A DNA stretch of 64,000 nucleotides from an uncultured Alphaproteobacteria bacterium (GTDB lineage Bacteria; Pseudomonadota; Alphaproteobacteria; Rhodobacterales; Rhodobacteraceae): the NCBI GenBank assembly GCA_902578545.1, contig CACHDI010000004.1, forward strand, positions 62,001-126,000. The letters run 5' to 3'. This document shows positions 47,137-57,237 of this stretch, piece after piece. The notes beneath the pieces are model-generated. The model was not told the DNA's origin, ran no database searches, and saw nothing but the letters and a program-made list of their open reading frames with translations. The position numbers and the translations under genes are program-made. Every line of letters starts with the position of its first letter. Within the stretch, counting starts at the first letter, position 1.

Positions 47137-48588
47137 TTGGAAGGTACAATAATTATTGCTGATGATGATGTTTCTATTAGAACAGTATTAACACAGGCAG
47201 TTTCTAGAGCAGGATGTAGAGTGAAATCAACAGGGGCTATTTCAACTTTGTGGCGATGGATCGAAGAGGGTGAGGGTGATGCTTTAATATTAGACGTTGT
47301 ATTGCCTGATGGTGATGCACTCGATATTTTACCTGCTTTAAAAAAGAAAAGGCCTGATATGCCTGTTATTGTGATTTCTGCTAATAATACTATTCTAACT
47401 ACTATACGGGCTAGTGAGTCTGGTGCGTATGAGTACTTTCCAAAACCTTTTGATATTAAAAAAATATTAAGTACCTTAAATAAGGCATTATTAAAAAAAT
47501 TTTCAAATAACTATAATCCCGAAAAAATTGAGCATGTCCCAAAAGAATTCAAAGTTGACCTGCCATTGATTGGAAGAAGTCAGTCTATGCAAGAGGTATA
47601 TAGGGTAATAGCAAGATTAATTAATACGGATCTTACTGTGATGATAATAGGTGCTTCTGGTACAGGTAAAGAGTTAGTGGCTAGAGCACTGCATGATTTT
47701 GGTAAAAGAAAAGAAAAGCCTTTTATTGTATTGAACTTAGGATCAATTCCTAGCGATCAAGTAGAAAACGAGCTTTTTGGAAATAATGATAATGACATTA
47801 ATAATGATGCGATTGGAAAATTTCAATTAGCAAAAGGAGGAACACTATTTATAGATGAAGTCGCTGACATGCCTATGGCTACCCAAACAAGACTTTTAAG
47901 AATACTTCAAGATGAAGAAAATTTAGAAAATGACAATCAAAATAATGAAAATTCTAATGTAAGAATTATCACTTCTACTCAAGTTGATTTAAAATCACTA
48001 ATTGAAAATGGAGAATTTCGTGAGGATTTATTTTTTAGGCTAAATGTTATTCCCTTAAATCTTCCTTTATTAAGAGAAAGAGCAGAAGATATACCTGAAT
48101 TATGTAATCATTTTTTAAAACTATCTTCTCTTAAGGAGGGACTTACACAAAAAACAATTGTTCCTAATGGTATAGAAATTTTAAAAAAGCAACAATGGCG
48201 AGGAAATATTAGAGAATTAAAAAATTTTATTCAAAGGTTAGTTGTTCTTTCACCAGATGATATCATTACAGAAGATTTAGTAAAAAACCAACTAAAACTG
48301 TTTTCTGATAACGATAAAGAAGATGATTTATCAGTTGAAGGTCTTTCTATGTCAGTAGAAAAACATCTTTTAAGATATTTTGAATTGCATGGTTCATCCC
48401 TTCCTCCACCTGGACTTTATAATAGAATTTTAAAAGAAATTGAATATCCTTTAATAGCACTTTCTTTAAATTCATCAAAAGGCAACCAATTAAAAGCTTC
48501 AAAACTTTTAGGAATTAACAGAAATACATTAAGAAAAAAAATAAATGAGCTTGATATAAATGTATCACAAACAAAAAAAATGATGTAA
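47137..48588 (+). CDS. ntrC: Response regulator NtrC lacking the GAFTGA motif
   Basis: Partner of NtrB. The receiver domain has phospho-acceptor D53 (LILDVVLPDG) and K103. The AAA+ domain has Walker A GASGTGKE (172-179) and Walker B GTLFIDE (235-241). Where sigma-54 activators carry GAFTGA, after NELFG (212-216) there is an Asn/Asp-rich stretch, NNDNDINNDAIGKF, about three residues shorter. A Fis-type helix-turn-helix is at the C-terminus (NQLKASKLLGINRNTLRKKI). Start is TTG at 47137, with GAGG eight bases upstream. It probably acts without sigma-54, as the GAFTGA-less NtrC of Rhodobacter capsulatus does. Confidence 0.92.
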   Translation: MEGTIIIADDDVSIRTVLTQAVSRAGCRVKSTGAISTLWRWIEEGEGDALILDVVLPDGDALDILPALKKKRPDMPVIVISANNTILTTIRASESGAYEYFPKPFDIKKILSTLNKALLKKFSNNYNPEKIEHVPKEFKVDLPLIGRSQSMQEVYRVIARLINTDLTVMIIGASGTGKELVARALHDFGKRKEKPFIVLNLGSIPSDQVENELFGNNDNDINNDAIGKFQLAKGGTLFIDEVADMPMATQTRLLRILQDEENLENDNQNNENSNVRIITSTQVDLKSLIENGEFREDLFFRLNVIPLNLPLLRERAEDIPELCNHFLKLSSLKEGLTQKTIVPNGIEILKKQQWRGNIRELKNFIQRLVVLSPDDIITEDLVKNQLKLFSDNDKEDDLSVEGLSMSVEKHLLRYFELHGSSLPPPGLYNRILKEIEYPLIALSLNSSKGNQLKASKLLGINRNTLRKKINELDINVSQTKKMM

Positions 48589-48621
48589 CGTTAAAACAAT
48601 TTCATCTTTGATTTTTTTATT

Positions 48622-50916
48622 GTGAAACATAATTTATTAACAACTTTTTTTATATTTTTTTTATCTATAGTTCAAAATAATAAAATAAATAAATTATTAA
48701 CTCTAGTTTTTGTTTTATTAGGTCCTGTGTTGGCCATAATTACTTTTATTTCTGCTGATTTATTTGAAAAAACTACAAGTACTATATTATTAAGAAACCT
48801 TCTTCTATTAGATTTGATTTATGTTTTGATTATTGCAGGTTTGGTAGCAGTAAGGATTACAAAATTAATATTATCAAGAAGATCTCGTACCTCTGGTTCA
48901 AGACTTCATTCAAGGCTTACTAAAGTATTTACTCTAATTGCCTTATTACCGACAATTATAGTTGCCATTTTTGCAACTATTTCAATTAATTTTGGTTTGG
49001 AAGGTTGGTTTTCCTCAAATGTTCAAAAGGTTGTTGAAAACTCAATGATGGCTGCGAAAGCATATGAGAATGAACAAAAACAATATTTAGTAAATGATTT
49101 GAATTATTTGGCAAATGTTCTAAATTCTGAAATTTCCAAAAATAGATTGATTGAAGAAGGATATGTAAGAAATGTATTAAGTAAATTTCAGCCTAATAGT
49201 ATTTCTGAGTCTTTTATTATAGATTTTACTGGTGATATAAGGTTAAGGGGTGAGAAAAGCTATCTTTTCGACTTTGAAAAAATAAGTAATGCTGATATTG
49301 ACAAAGCTATCTCAGGTCAAATTGTTATAATTAAGGATTGGCCAACAAATGAATTTAGAGCAATAAAAAAGTTATCAGAATACAATAATAGATTATTGTA
49401 TGTGTCAAGAATTGTTGATGGAAATATCCTTCAATTATTAGATGAAACTCAAGATACAGTTTTACTTTATCAACAAATTGAAAATGAAAGGTATGGTTTA
49501 TTATTTAAATTTGGATTGTTATACATTGCTTTTTCCTTAGTAATGATACTTATAGCTGTTTGGATGGCACTTTGGTTCGCCGAAAAGTTATCAAAACCAG
49601 TTGGAAGACTAGCTGCAGCAGCCAAAAAAGTTGGAAGTGGTGATTTTGATATCAAGGTTATGGAAGAAAATACTAAAGACGAGATTGCGTTTTTGAGCAA
49701 AGTTTTTAATAGAATGACCAATAGATTAAAAAATCAACGAAATAAATTACTTGAAAATAACAAAACGGTTGAACATCAAAGAGAATTCCTTGAGGCAATT
49801 GTTAGTGGGGTTAGTGGTGGTATTATAAGTATAAATAAAGAGGATAAAATAGAAATAATCAATAATGCAGCAAAACTTATATTGAAATTAAAAAACAATA
49901 AAAATTTTGTTGACCAAAAAATAAGTAAAGTCATAAATGAATTTAATCCAATTATTAAAAAAGTAAAAAATTTGGATTTAGATTTTATGTCTGAAGAATT
50001 GATAATTAATAAAAATAGAAGATCCTTACATATTTTATTAAGAATTTCAAAAAGATATATTGGTGGTAAAGATTATAAGGGTTTTATTTTAACTTTTGAT
50101 GACATAACTGATCTTATTTATGCCCAAAAGAATGCTGCATGGGTTGATGTTGCTAGAAGGATAGCACATGAAATCAAAAATCCTCTGACTCCGATTAAAT
50201 TATCAGCGGAACAGCTTAAAAAAAAGGTATTTTCTAAATCAAATATAAGTGAATTCAATATTATCGAATATTCTAATATGATTATAAGACAAACGGAAGT
50301 ACTTCAAAGAATTGTTGACGAATTTTCAGAGTTTGCCAGGATGCCTGAGCCCCGAAAAAAAATGGTAAATATTAATGATTTAGTAAAAAGCTCTGTACTA
50401 CTTCAAAAAGCAGTCTATGATAATATCCAATTTAATCTACATTTAAACAATTTAAGTTCAAATATATTTGGTGACTCAGCAATGCTTTCACAGGCACTTA
50501 CCAACTTGTTGAAAAATTCAGTAGAATCTATTAACTCATCAAAAAGAAAAATAATTAATAAAGAAAAAGTAATTGGTATTATTGATATATTTACTAACTT
50601 AAATAATAATTTTTTAGAAATCAAAATTATCGATACTGGAATTGGTTTAGACAATAAAATAACAAACTTTTTTGAACCTTATGTAACCACTAAACAAAAT
50701 GGTACTGGATTAGGTTTAGCTATAGTAAGAAAAATAATAGAACAGCATGATGGTTCACTTAATATATATAATGCAAGTAATGTCTTACACAGGACATTTA
50801 ATAAAGGTGCTATAGCAATGATAAAATTACCTTTGATGTTGAACAAAAATAAATTTAAGAATGATAATAGTTCAGAAGCTGATTTTCAAATTAAAGAAAA
50901 GATAAGAACTTTATAA
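48622..50916 (+). CDS. ntrY: Membrane sensor histidine kinase NtrY
   Basis: Sensor of the NtrYX system, linked to nitrogen and redox control. Four membrane helices lie near residues 26-45, 61-78, 102-122 and 293-318, leaving a periplasmic domain between helices three and four. HAMP follows at about 319-372, PAS at about 385-500, and the phospho-acceptor is H516 in RRIAHEIKNPLTP. The ATPase has NLLKNSVES, DTGIGL and GTGLGLAIV. The start is GTG at 48622. 764 residues is typical. It ends 24 bp before the ntrX ATG. Confidence 0.93.
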   Translation: MKHNLLTTFFIFFLSIVQNNKINKLLTLVFVLLGPVLAIITFISADLFEKTTSTILLRNLLLLDLIYVLIIAGLVAVRITKLILSRRSRTSGSRLHSRLTKVFTLIALLPTIIVAIFATISINFGLEGWFSSNVQKVVENSMMAAKAYENEQKQYLVNDLNYLANVLNSEISKNRLIEEGYVRNVLSKFQPNSISESFIIDFTGDIRLRGEKSYLFDFEKISNADIDKAISGQIVIIKDWPTNEFRAIKKLSEYNNRLLYVSRIVDGNILQLLDETQDTVLLYQQIENERYGLLFKFGLLYIAFSLVMILIAVWMALWFAEKLSKPVGRLAAAAKKVGSGDFDIKVMEENTKDEIAFLSKVFNRMTNRLKNQRNKLLENNKTVEHQREFLEAIVSGVSGGIISINKEDKIEIINNAAKLILKLKNNKNFVDQKISKVINEFNPIIKKVKNLDLDFMSEELIINKNRRSLHILLRISKRYIGGKDYKGFILTFDDITDLIYAQKNAAWVDVARRIAHEIKNPLTPIKLSAEQLKKKVFSKSNISEFNIIEYSNMIIRQTEVLQRIVDEFSEFARMPEPRKKMVNINDLVKSSVLLQKAVYDNIQFNLHLNNLSSNIFGDSAMLSQALTNLLKNSVESINSSKRKIINKEKVIGIIDIFTNLNNNFLEIKIIDTGIGLDNKITNFFEPYVTTKQNGTGLGLAIVRKIIEQHDGSLNIYNASNVLHRTFNKGAIAMIKLPLMLNKNKFKNDNSSEADFQIKEKIRTL

Positions 50917-50940
50917 TTCAAATTGAGAGGTTCTATTTTA

Positions 50941-52320
50941 ATGGGTTACATTTTAGTTGTAGATGATGAGAAAGATATAAGACAATTGATAGGTCAAATT
51001 CTTTCAGACGAAGGATATCAAGTATGTTTAGCTAGTAACTCTGAAACAGCAATGGATGAAATTAATTCAAAATCTCCTGATTTAATTATTCTTGATATTT
51101 GGCTAAAAGACAGTAATATGGATGGTATAGAAATTTTAAAAACAGTAAGAAATAACGATAAAAATATACCTATTGTAATAATTTCTGGTCACGGCAATAT
51201 AGAGATTGCTGTTGCAGCTGTGAAGCAAGGTGCATACGATTTTTTAGAAAAACCATTTAATACTGATCAACTTATTGTAGTTATTAAAAGAGCCCTTGAA
51301 GCCTCTAGATTACGAAGAGAAATTGCTGATCTTAGAAGAAGTGAACTTATAGAATCAAATATGATAGGTAATTCTAGTTCATTCAATAATTTGAAAAGTC
51401 AGTTAGATAAGGTTGCTAAATCAAATAGTAGAGTAATGTTAACTGGTCCAGCTGGTTGTGGAAAAGAAATTGCTGCTAGGTACATTCATGCAAATTCGGC
51501 AAGAGCTAGTTCACCATTTGTTTCAGTATCTAGTGCTAGTATTGAGTCAGATAAAATGGAAGAAGTTTTATTTGGTTCTGAATATAACGGTATAGTTAAA
51601 TCTGGACTTTTAGAAAAGGCTAATGGTGGTTTTTTATTTTTTGATGAAGTTGCTGACATGCCAAAAGGAACTCAATCAAAAATTTTAAGAGTTTTGGTAG
51701 AACAAGCATTTACTAGGGTAAATGGAAGTAATCTAGTTAGAGTTGATCTAAGGGTAATTTCTTCAACTAATAAAAATTTAGTTTCAAAAATTTCCTTAGG
51801 AGAATTTAGAGAAGAATTATATCATCGTCTTAATGTAGTACCAATTAAAGTACCTTCTCTTGAAAATAGAAGAGAAGATATTCCTATTCTTGCAAATCAT
51901 TTTGTAAAATTATTGAATTATAGCGAGGGTTTGCCATTACGATCTTTTTCTGAAGGTGCTTTAACAAAATTACAAACTATGTCTTGGCCTGGAAATATTA
52001 GGCAATTAAGAAATGCAGTAGAGCAAATTTTAATATTAGGCCCTTATAATAGTGAAATTGATTCTTCAGAATTACCAGAATCTAAACAGATCGATAAAAA
52101 CAATACTGGAAATAGTGTTTTTGAGGATGAATTTATAAATTTATCTTTAAGAGATGCAAGAGAAGTTTTTGAAAGGGAATATTTAATGGCTCAGATAAAC
52201 CGCTTTGGAGGTAATATATCTAAAACTGCAATTTTTGTTGGAATGGAAAGATCTGCTTTACATAGAAAAATGAAAACTCTTGCAATAGTTTCAGAAAATA
52301 AACTTTCAAAAAAAGAGTAA
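50941..52320 (+). CDS. ntrX: Response regulator NtrX lacking the GAFTGA motif
   Basis: Partner of NtrY. The receiver has D52 (LIILDIWLKD) and K104. AAA+ Walker A is GPAGCGKE (169-176) and Walker B is FLFFDE (231-236). After VLFG (209-212) the sequence SEYNGIVKSGLLEKANGG replaces the GAFTGA loop and is several residues shorter. The C-terminal helix-turn-helix GGNISKTAIFVGMERSALHRKM is intact. I chose ATG at 50941 with GAGAGG upstream over TTG at 50923; 459 residues. DNA-binding regulation without sigma-54 is expected. Confidence 0.93.
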   Translation: MGYILVVDDEKDIRQLIGQILSDEGYQVCLASNSETAMDEINSKSPDLIILDIWLKDSNMDGIEILKTVRNNDKNIPIVIISGHGNIEIAVAAVKQGAYDFLEKPFNTDQLIVVIKRALEASRLRREIADLRRSELIESNMIGNSSSFNNLKSQLDKVAKSNSRVMLTGPAGCGKEIAARYIHANSARASSPFVSVSSASIESDKMEEVLFGSEYNGIVKSGLLEKANGGFLFFDEVADMPKGTQSKILRVLVEQAFTRVNGSNLVRVDLRVISSTNKNLVSKISLGEFREELYHRLNVVPIKVPSLENRREDIPILANHFVKLLNYSEGLPLRSFSEGALTKLQTMSWPGNIRQLRNAVEQILILGPYNSEIDSSELPESKQIDKNNTGNSVFEDEFINLSLRDAREVFEREYLMAQINRFGGNISKTAIFVGMERSALHRKMKTLAIVSENKLSKKE

Positions 52321-52346
52321 TATTTTTTATTCAGGAGAATAATTTA

Positions 52347-53726
52347 ATGAAAGTAATTGTATGTGGTGCAGGGCAAGTTGGAGCACAAATAGCAAATCAT
52401 TTATCTCTTGAAAAAAATGATATTACTGTGATTGATAGTAATTCTGACCTTGTTAGTCAATTAACTAATACTTTGGACATTTCTGGGATTACTGGTTGTG
52501 CATCACATCCTGATGTTCTGGAGTCCGCTGGAGCAAGAGATTGTGATATGGTCATAGCAACTACACAATCTGATGAAACAAACATGATTATATGTCAAGT
52601 ATCTCATTCAGTTTTTACTATACCTAGAAAAATAGCTAGAATAAGATCACAATCTTATTTAGAAATCAATTATAGTGATCTATATCAATCTGAACATTTG
52701 CCAATTGATGTAATTATTTCTCCAGAAAAAGAAGTTGCTGAAGCAGTAATTAGTCGCTTAGAGATTCCATGTGCCTTTGAAATTGAGACTTTTTTAGGAG
52801 GTAAAGCTCAATTAATTGGTATAAGTATAGATAGTTCTTGTCCTGTAATCAACACACCCTTAAGGCAATTATCACAACTTTTTGTTGATTTAAATGCAAT
52901 TGTTTTAGGTATTAGGAGAAATACAAAACTTTTTGTTCCTGATCCAGATGATCAAATTTTTGGTGAAGACCAGATTTATATTTTTACAACTCTTGAAGAC
53001 AGAATTAGAACTCTTGAAATTTTTGGAAAGGTTATCAAAAAAGGGAATAGATTCATTATTGTTGGTGGAGGTAATGTAGGATTAACCGTAGCAAAAAAAC
53101 TTGAGGAAAATAAACAAAATAAAGTACATTGTAAGTTAATTGAATTAAATAGAAAAAAAGCTGAACTTGCCGCAGATTCACTTGAGCGGACAGTAATATT
53201 ACATGGTGACGGCTTGGATCTTAATTTATTAGAAGAGGCAAATGTTAGTCAAGCAAATGCTCTTTTAGCATTGACTGATGATGATAAAACAAATTTACTG
53301 ACATGTACACGTGCAAAAACCTCAGGATGTGAATTAGTTCTTTCTTTAGTAAACGACTCATCATTAAATTCATTACTCAAGCCAATGGGTATTGATGCTT
53401 ACATAAATCCAAGATCAACAACTGTATCTTCAATTTTAAGACATGTTCGCCACGGAAGGATAAGAGCTGTTTATACAATTGGAGACGCTGAAGCAGAACT
53501 AATTGAAGCTCAAGTATTAGGTACTTCATCTTTAGCAGGTAAAACATTGAAAGATATAGATTGGCCAGAAGGCGTACTTGTTGGAGCAGTAATGAAGGGG
53601 AATGATATCAATATTGCAAAAAGTAATATAGTTTTAGACGAAGGAGATATTATTACTGTTTTTTATAACTCTAAAGTTGTAAATAAGGTTGAAAAAATGT
53701 TAGAGGTTGGTATCAATTTCTTTTAA
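52347..53726 (+). CDS. trkA: Trk potassium transporter peripheral subunit TrkA
   Basis: Cytoplasmic NAD(H)-binding gate regulator of the TrkH/TrkG potassium channel. It has the tandem RCK arrangement: VIVCGAGQVGAQIAN at the start and a second nucleotide fold at FIIVGGGNVGLTVAKKL (about residue 234), each followed by a TrkA-C domain. 459 residues is normal. The alphaproteobacterial ntrX-trkA order is kept; trkH is not adjacent. Confidence 0.95.
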   Translation: MKVIVCGAGQVGAQIANHLSLEKNDITVIDSNSDLVSQLTNTLDISGITGCASHPDVLESAGARDCDMVIATTQSDETNMIICQVSHSVFTIPRKIARIRSQSYLEINYSDLYQSEHLPIDVIISPEKEVAEAVISRLEIPCAFEIETFLGGKAQLIGISIDSSCPVINTPLRQLSQLFVDLNAIVLGIRRNTKLFVPDPDDQIFGEDQIYIFTTLEDRIRTLEIFGKVIKKGNRFIIVGGGNVGLTVAKKLEENKQNKVHCKLIELNRKKAELAADSLERTVILHGDGLDLNLLEEANVSQANALLALTDDDKTNLLTCTRAKTSGCELVLSLVNDSSLNSLLKPMGIDAYINPRSTTVSSILRHVRHGRIRAVYTIGDAEAELIEAQVLGTSSLAGKTLKDIDWPEGVLVGAVMKGNDINIAKSNIVLDEGDIITVFYNSKVVNKVEKMLEVGINFF

Positions 53727-53801
53727 TAATAATTATTTTATTTTATAGATTTGATACTATATCATTAACTATAAAATAATTTTTTAAATGAAGGATTTAA
53801 A

Positions 53802-54041
53802 ATGGCAGAAAAAAAAGAAAGCCTTCAAGATTCTTTTCTTAATGGAGTAAGAAAAGATAAAAATCCAGTAACGGTTTTTTTAGTAAATGGAGTTAAATTA
53901 CAGGGCGCCATAACATGGTTTGATAATTTTTCAATTCTTCTACGAAGGGATGGTACCTCTCAATTAGTTTATAAGCATGCAATCTCAACTATTATGCCAA
54001 CTCAACCATTAAGTTTTTTTGAAGATGAAGAAAAACTTTAG
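53802..54041 (+). CDS. hfq: RNA chaperone Hfq
   Basis: Sm-like hexameric RNA chaperone for small RNAs. Sm1 block [21 protein letters not shown] and Sm2 block [11 protein letters not shown] are conserved, including the YKHA poly(U) pocket. 79 residues, without the long C-terminal tail. A GAAGGA Shine-Dalgarno precedes the ATG. It is 10 bp upstream of hflX, as in most Proteobacteria. Confidence 0.98.
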   Translation: MAEKKESLQDSFLNGVRKDKNPVTVFLVNGVKLQGAITWFDNFSILLRRDGTSQLVYKHAISTIMPTQPLSFFEDEEKL

Positions 54042-54051
54042 TTTTTAATCT

Positions 54052-55302
54052 ATGCATACTTGTGTAGTTAGGCCAGTTTTATCTAAAAAAGTAAATGATC
54101 TAGATTTTAATGAATTTACTAAATTATCTGAAGCTCTTCCAGGTATAAGAATAATACTCGATTTCTCTATAAATATTAAAAAAATTTATCCAGGAACTTT
54201 TTTAGGTTCAGGAAAAATAACGTATTTAAAAAAAAGTATATTTGATAAAAAGGTAAAACTTTTATTAATTGATTTTGTATTATCAGCCGTTCAGCAAAGA
54301 AATTTAGAGCAAGAATTAAACATTAAAATTTTAGATCGGACAGGATTAATATTAGAAATTTTTTCTTCAAGAGCATTGAGTAGGGAAGGGGTTTTACAAG
54401 TTGAACTAGCGCACTTAAATTATAATAAATCTAGATTGGTAAGAAGTTGGACTCACCTTGAGCGACAAAGAGGAGGAATGGGTTTTTTGGGTGGACCGGG
54501 TGAAACACAGATTGAGTCAGACAAAAGAGCTTTAAATCTAAGAATTTCACAAATAAAATATCAATTATCAAAAGTAGTTAAAACTAGAGGAATTCATAGA
54601 TCTTCCAGAATTAAAATACCTTTAAATACAGTAGTTCTTGTTGGTTATACTAATTCTGGAAAATCTTCGTTATTCAATATTTTAACTAACTCGTTTGTAC
54701 TTTCAAAAGACATGCTATTTGCAACATTAGATCCAAAGATGAAAATATTAGAGTTGCCATTAAGCAATGATGTTATTTTATCTGATACAGTTGGTTTTAT
54801 ATCAGATCTTCCAACTCAACTAATAGAAGCTTTTAAAGCAACACTAGAGGAATTAATTCATTCAGATTGTATCCTGCATGTTAGAGATATCTCTAGCAAC
54901 GATTTTGTTCGTCAATCTTTGATTGTATATGAAATATTGGAAGAATTAGGTATCACAAAATTAAATAAACCAATAATAGAAGTATGGAACAAAACTGACC
55001 TTATTAATCTATCAAATCAAGATAGAATACAAATTAAAGATAAAAATGATGTAGTCTTAATTTCTGCAAAAAAAAATTACGGTATTGAGGATTTAAAAAA
55101 TAAAATATCAGCGTTATTTAATTATTCAAAATTTCAAGAAAGAATATTTCTACCATTTGAAAAAATAAAAATACGTTCTTGGCTTTTTGAAAGAAAATTA
55201 GTTCTAAAAGAACAAATTATTGATGATGGATTTCTATTAATTGTTTTGTGGGATGAACTGTATAAAAATAAATATTTAAAAAAAATAGAAGTTAATGATT
55301 AA
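54052..55302 (+). CDS. hflX: Ribosome-splitting GTPase HflX
   Basis: GTPase that binds 50S subunits and rescues stalled ribosomes. The HflX N-terminal domain (FLGSGKI, then LDRTGLILEIFSSRA and RGGMGFLGGPGETQIE) precedes the G domain: G1 GYTNSGKS, switch segment SDTVGFISDLP, G4 NKTD and G5 SAKKN. 416 residues is typical. In many alphaproteobacteria mazG follows; here a 196-bp spacer and a small DUF4177-like gene follow instead. Confidence 0.95.
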   Translation: MHTCVVRPVLSKKVNDLDFNEFTKLSEALPGIRIILDFSINIKKIYPGTFLGSGKITYLKKSIFDKKVKLLLIDFVLSAVQQRNLEQELNIKILDRTGLILEIFSSRALSREGVLQVELAHLNYNKSRLVRSWTHLERQRGGMGFLGGPGETQIESDKRALNLRISQIKYQLSKVVKTRGIHRSSRIKIPLNTVVLVGYTNSGKSSLFNILTNSFVLSKDMLFATLDPKMKILELPLSNDVILSDTVGFISDLPTQLIEAFKATLEELIHSDCILHVRDISSNDFVRQSLIVYEILEELGITKLNKPIIEVWNKTDLINLSNQDRIQIKDKNDVVLISAKKNYGIEDLKNKISALFNYSKFQERIFLPFEKIKIRSWLFERKLVLKEQIIDDGFLLIVLWDELYKNKYLKKIEVND

Positions 55303-55498
55303 TGATAGTCTTTTTTTTAAACTCTTTCTTTTGAATTATCTTACAAGTTTTAAAGAACCTACTCATATATTATAGTTACATAATATTAATTCTAATGTAA
55401 AAATGTGATTGACAATTATTTTATTTAAAACCTTTAAAATTTGTTTTTGGATATAATATCAAATAATAACATTAATCTATTAAAAGGAGGGGGGTGAT

Positions 55499-55714
55499 AT
55501 GGAAAAATGGCAATACAAGTTAACAAGGGTAATTTTATCAAATCAAATATCTTTTAACGAAACACAAAATGAAGCTAATGATAAAATTAATAATAAACAG
55601 CTAATAGAATTCAACAATATTGGTGAAAATGGATGGGAGCTAGTTCAAATAATGCCAAGGAGCAAAGAAGATAAATTTCATGTAGACTTAGCTTTGTGGA
55701 AAAGGAAAAAGTAA
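55499..55714 (+). CDS. DUF4177-like small protein
   Basis: A 71-residue cytoplasmic protein starting MEKWQYKLTRV, with a central LIEFNNIGENGWELVQI block and a basic end. The WxYK ... LN.lG..GWELV pattern is the DUF4177 hallmark; function is unknown. A near-perfect Shine-Dalgarno, AGGAGG followed by GGGG, lies 8 bases before the ATG, the strongest I saw here, implying efficient translation. A TATAAT at 55452-55457 may be its -10 with a weak -35. It is alone between hflX and a 584-bp empty region. Confidence 0.75.
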   Translation: MEKWQYKLTRVILSNQISFNETQNEANDKINNKQLIEFNNIGENGWELVQIMPRSKEDKFHVDLALWKRKK

Positions 55715-56298
<584 letters not shown>

Positions 56299-57231
56299 AT
56301 GAATTATTTTAAAAAAAAAGGCTTTGAAGCACTTGTTATTTCAGGTCCAACAGGTTCAGGAAAAAATAAGTTAGCTAATATAATTGGAAATCATATTCCA
56401 ATTATGGTCATAAATGCAGACGCAATTCAGGTTTATAAAAAGTGGAAAATTTTGTCTGGACGTCCAACGGATATTGAACAAAAAAAAATTATTCATAAAC
56501 TATACGGACATTATAAAGGAAATTATTATAATGTTGGAAAATGGTTGAAAGAAGTTTCTTATTATATTGATATAGCAAAGAAAAATCATCTTCTTCCAGT
56601 TATTGTTGGAGGAACTGGTCTTTATATAAATCTTCTTTTTCAAGGTATCTCTAATATTCCAACTATACCAATAAAAATAAAGAAAAAAGGAAAAGATATA
56701 TTAAACTCTGATCCTTCTTTTTTTTATAAATATTTAAAACAAAACGATCCCCATATTTTGTCAATAATTGATTATAATAATAATAGACGACTTCAAAGAG
56801 CATGGGAGGTAATGGAAACTACTGGAGTAAGTATAATAGATTTTCAAAAAGATCGCAAAAATCCTATTTTAAATCCTAAAAAAACAAAAAAAATTGTTTT
56901 ATGTATTGATAAAATCTTATTAAATAAGATTATAGACTTGAGATTCGATAAAATGTTAGCATCTGGTGCTATTTATGAGTGCCAAAAAGTTTTAAATGAA
57001 GGTTATTGGGATTACTCTATGCCCTCCTCAAAAATAATTGGTGCTCAGGAATTAATTTTATATTTACAAAATCTAAAGTCATTAGAAGATGCAATTTTAG
57101 AGGCAAAAATTAAAACTCATCAATTTGCTAAAAGACAACGAACTTGGTTTAGAAAAAATATGAAAGATTGGAAGACAATTAAAATAACTAATACTACTAA
57201 TTTTGATAATTCCTTGCTAAATTTAATATAA
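56299..57231 (+). CDS. miaA: tRNA dimethylallyltransferase
   Basis: Adds dimethylallyl to A37 of UNN-reading tRNAs. P-loop ISGPTGSGKNKLA, with NADAIQVYK, GGTGLY and the C-terminal IGAQELILYL and KRQRTWFR blocks. 310 residues is normal. P-loop lysine is followed by N rather than T/S, a minor deviation. The dimethylallyl donor comes from the MEP pathway (dxr, ispD, ispF here). It heads a run with purB. Confidence 0.93.
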   Translation: MNYFKKKGFEALVISGPTGSGKNKLANIIGNHIPIMVINADAIQVYKKWKILSGRPTDIEQKKIIHKLYGHYKGNYYNVGKWLKEVSYYIDIAKKNHLLPVIVGGTGLYINLLFQGISNIPTIPIKIKKKGKDILNSDPSFFYKYLKQNDPHILSIIDYNNNRRLQRAWEVMETTGVSIIDFQKDRKNPILNPKKTKKIVLCIDKILLNKIIDLRFDKMLASGAIYECQKVLNEGYWDYSMPSSKIIGAQELILYLQNLKSLEDAILEAKIKTHQFAKRQRTWFRKNMKDWKTIKITNTTNFDNSLLNLI

Positions 57232-57237
57232 AATTCA

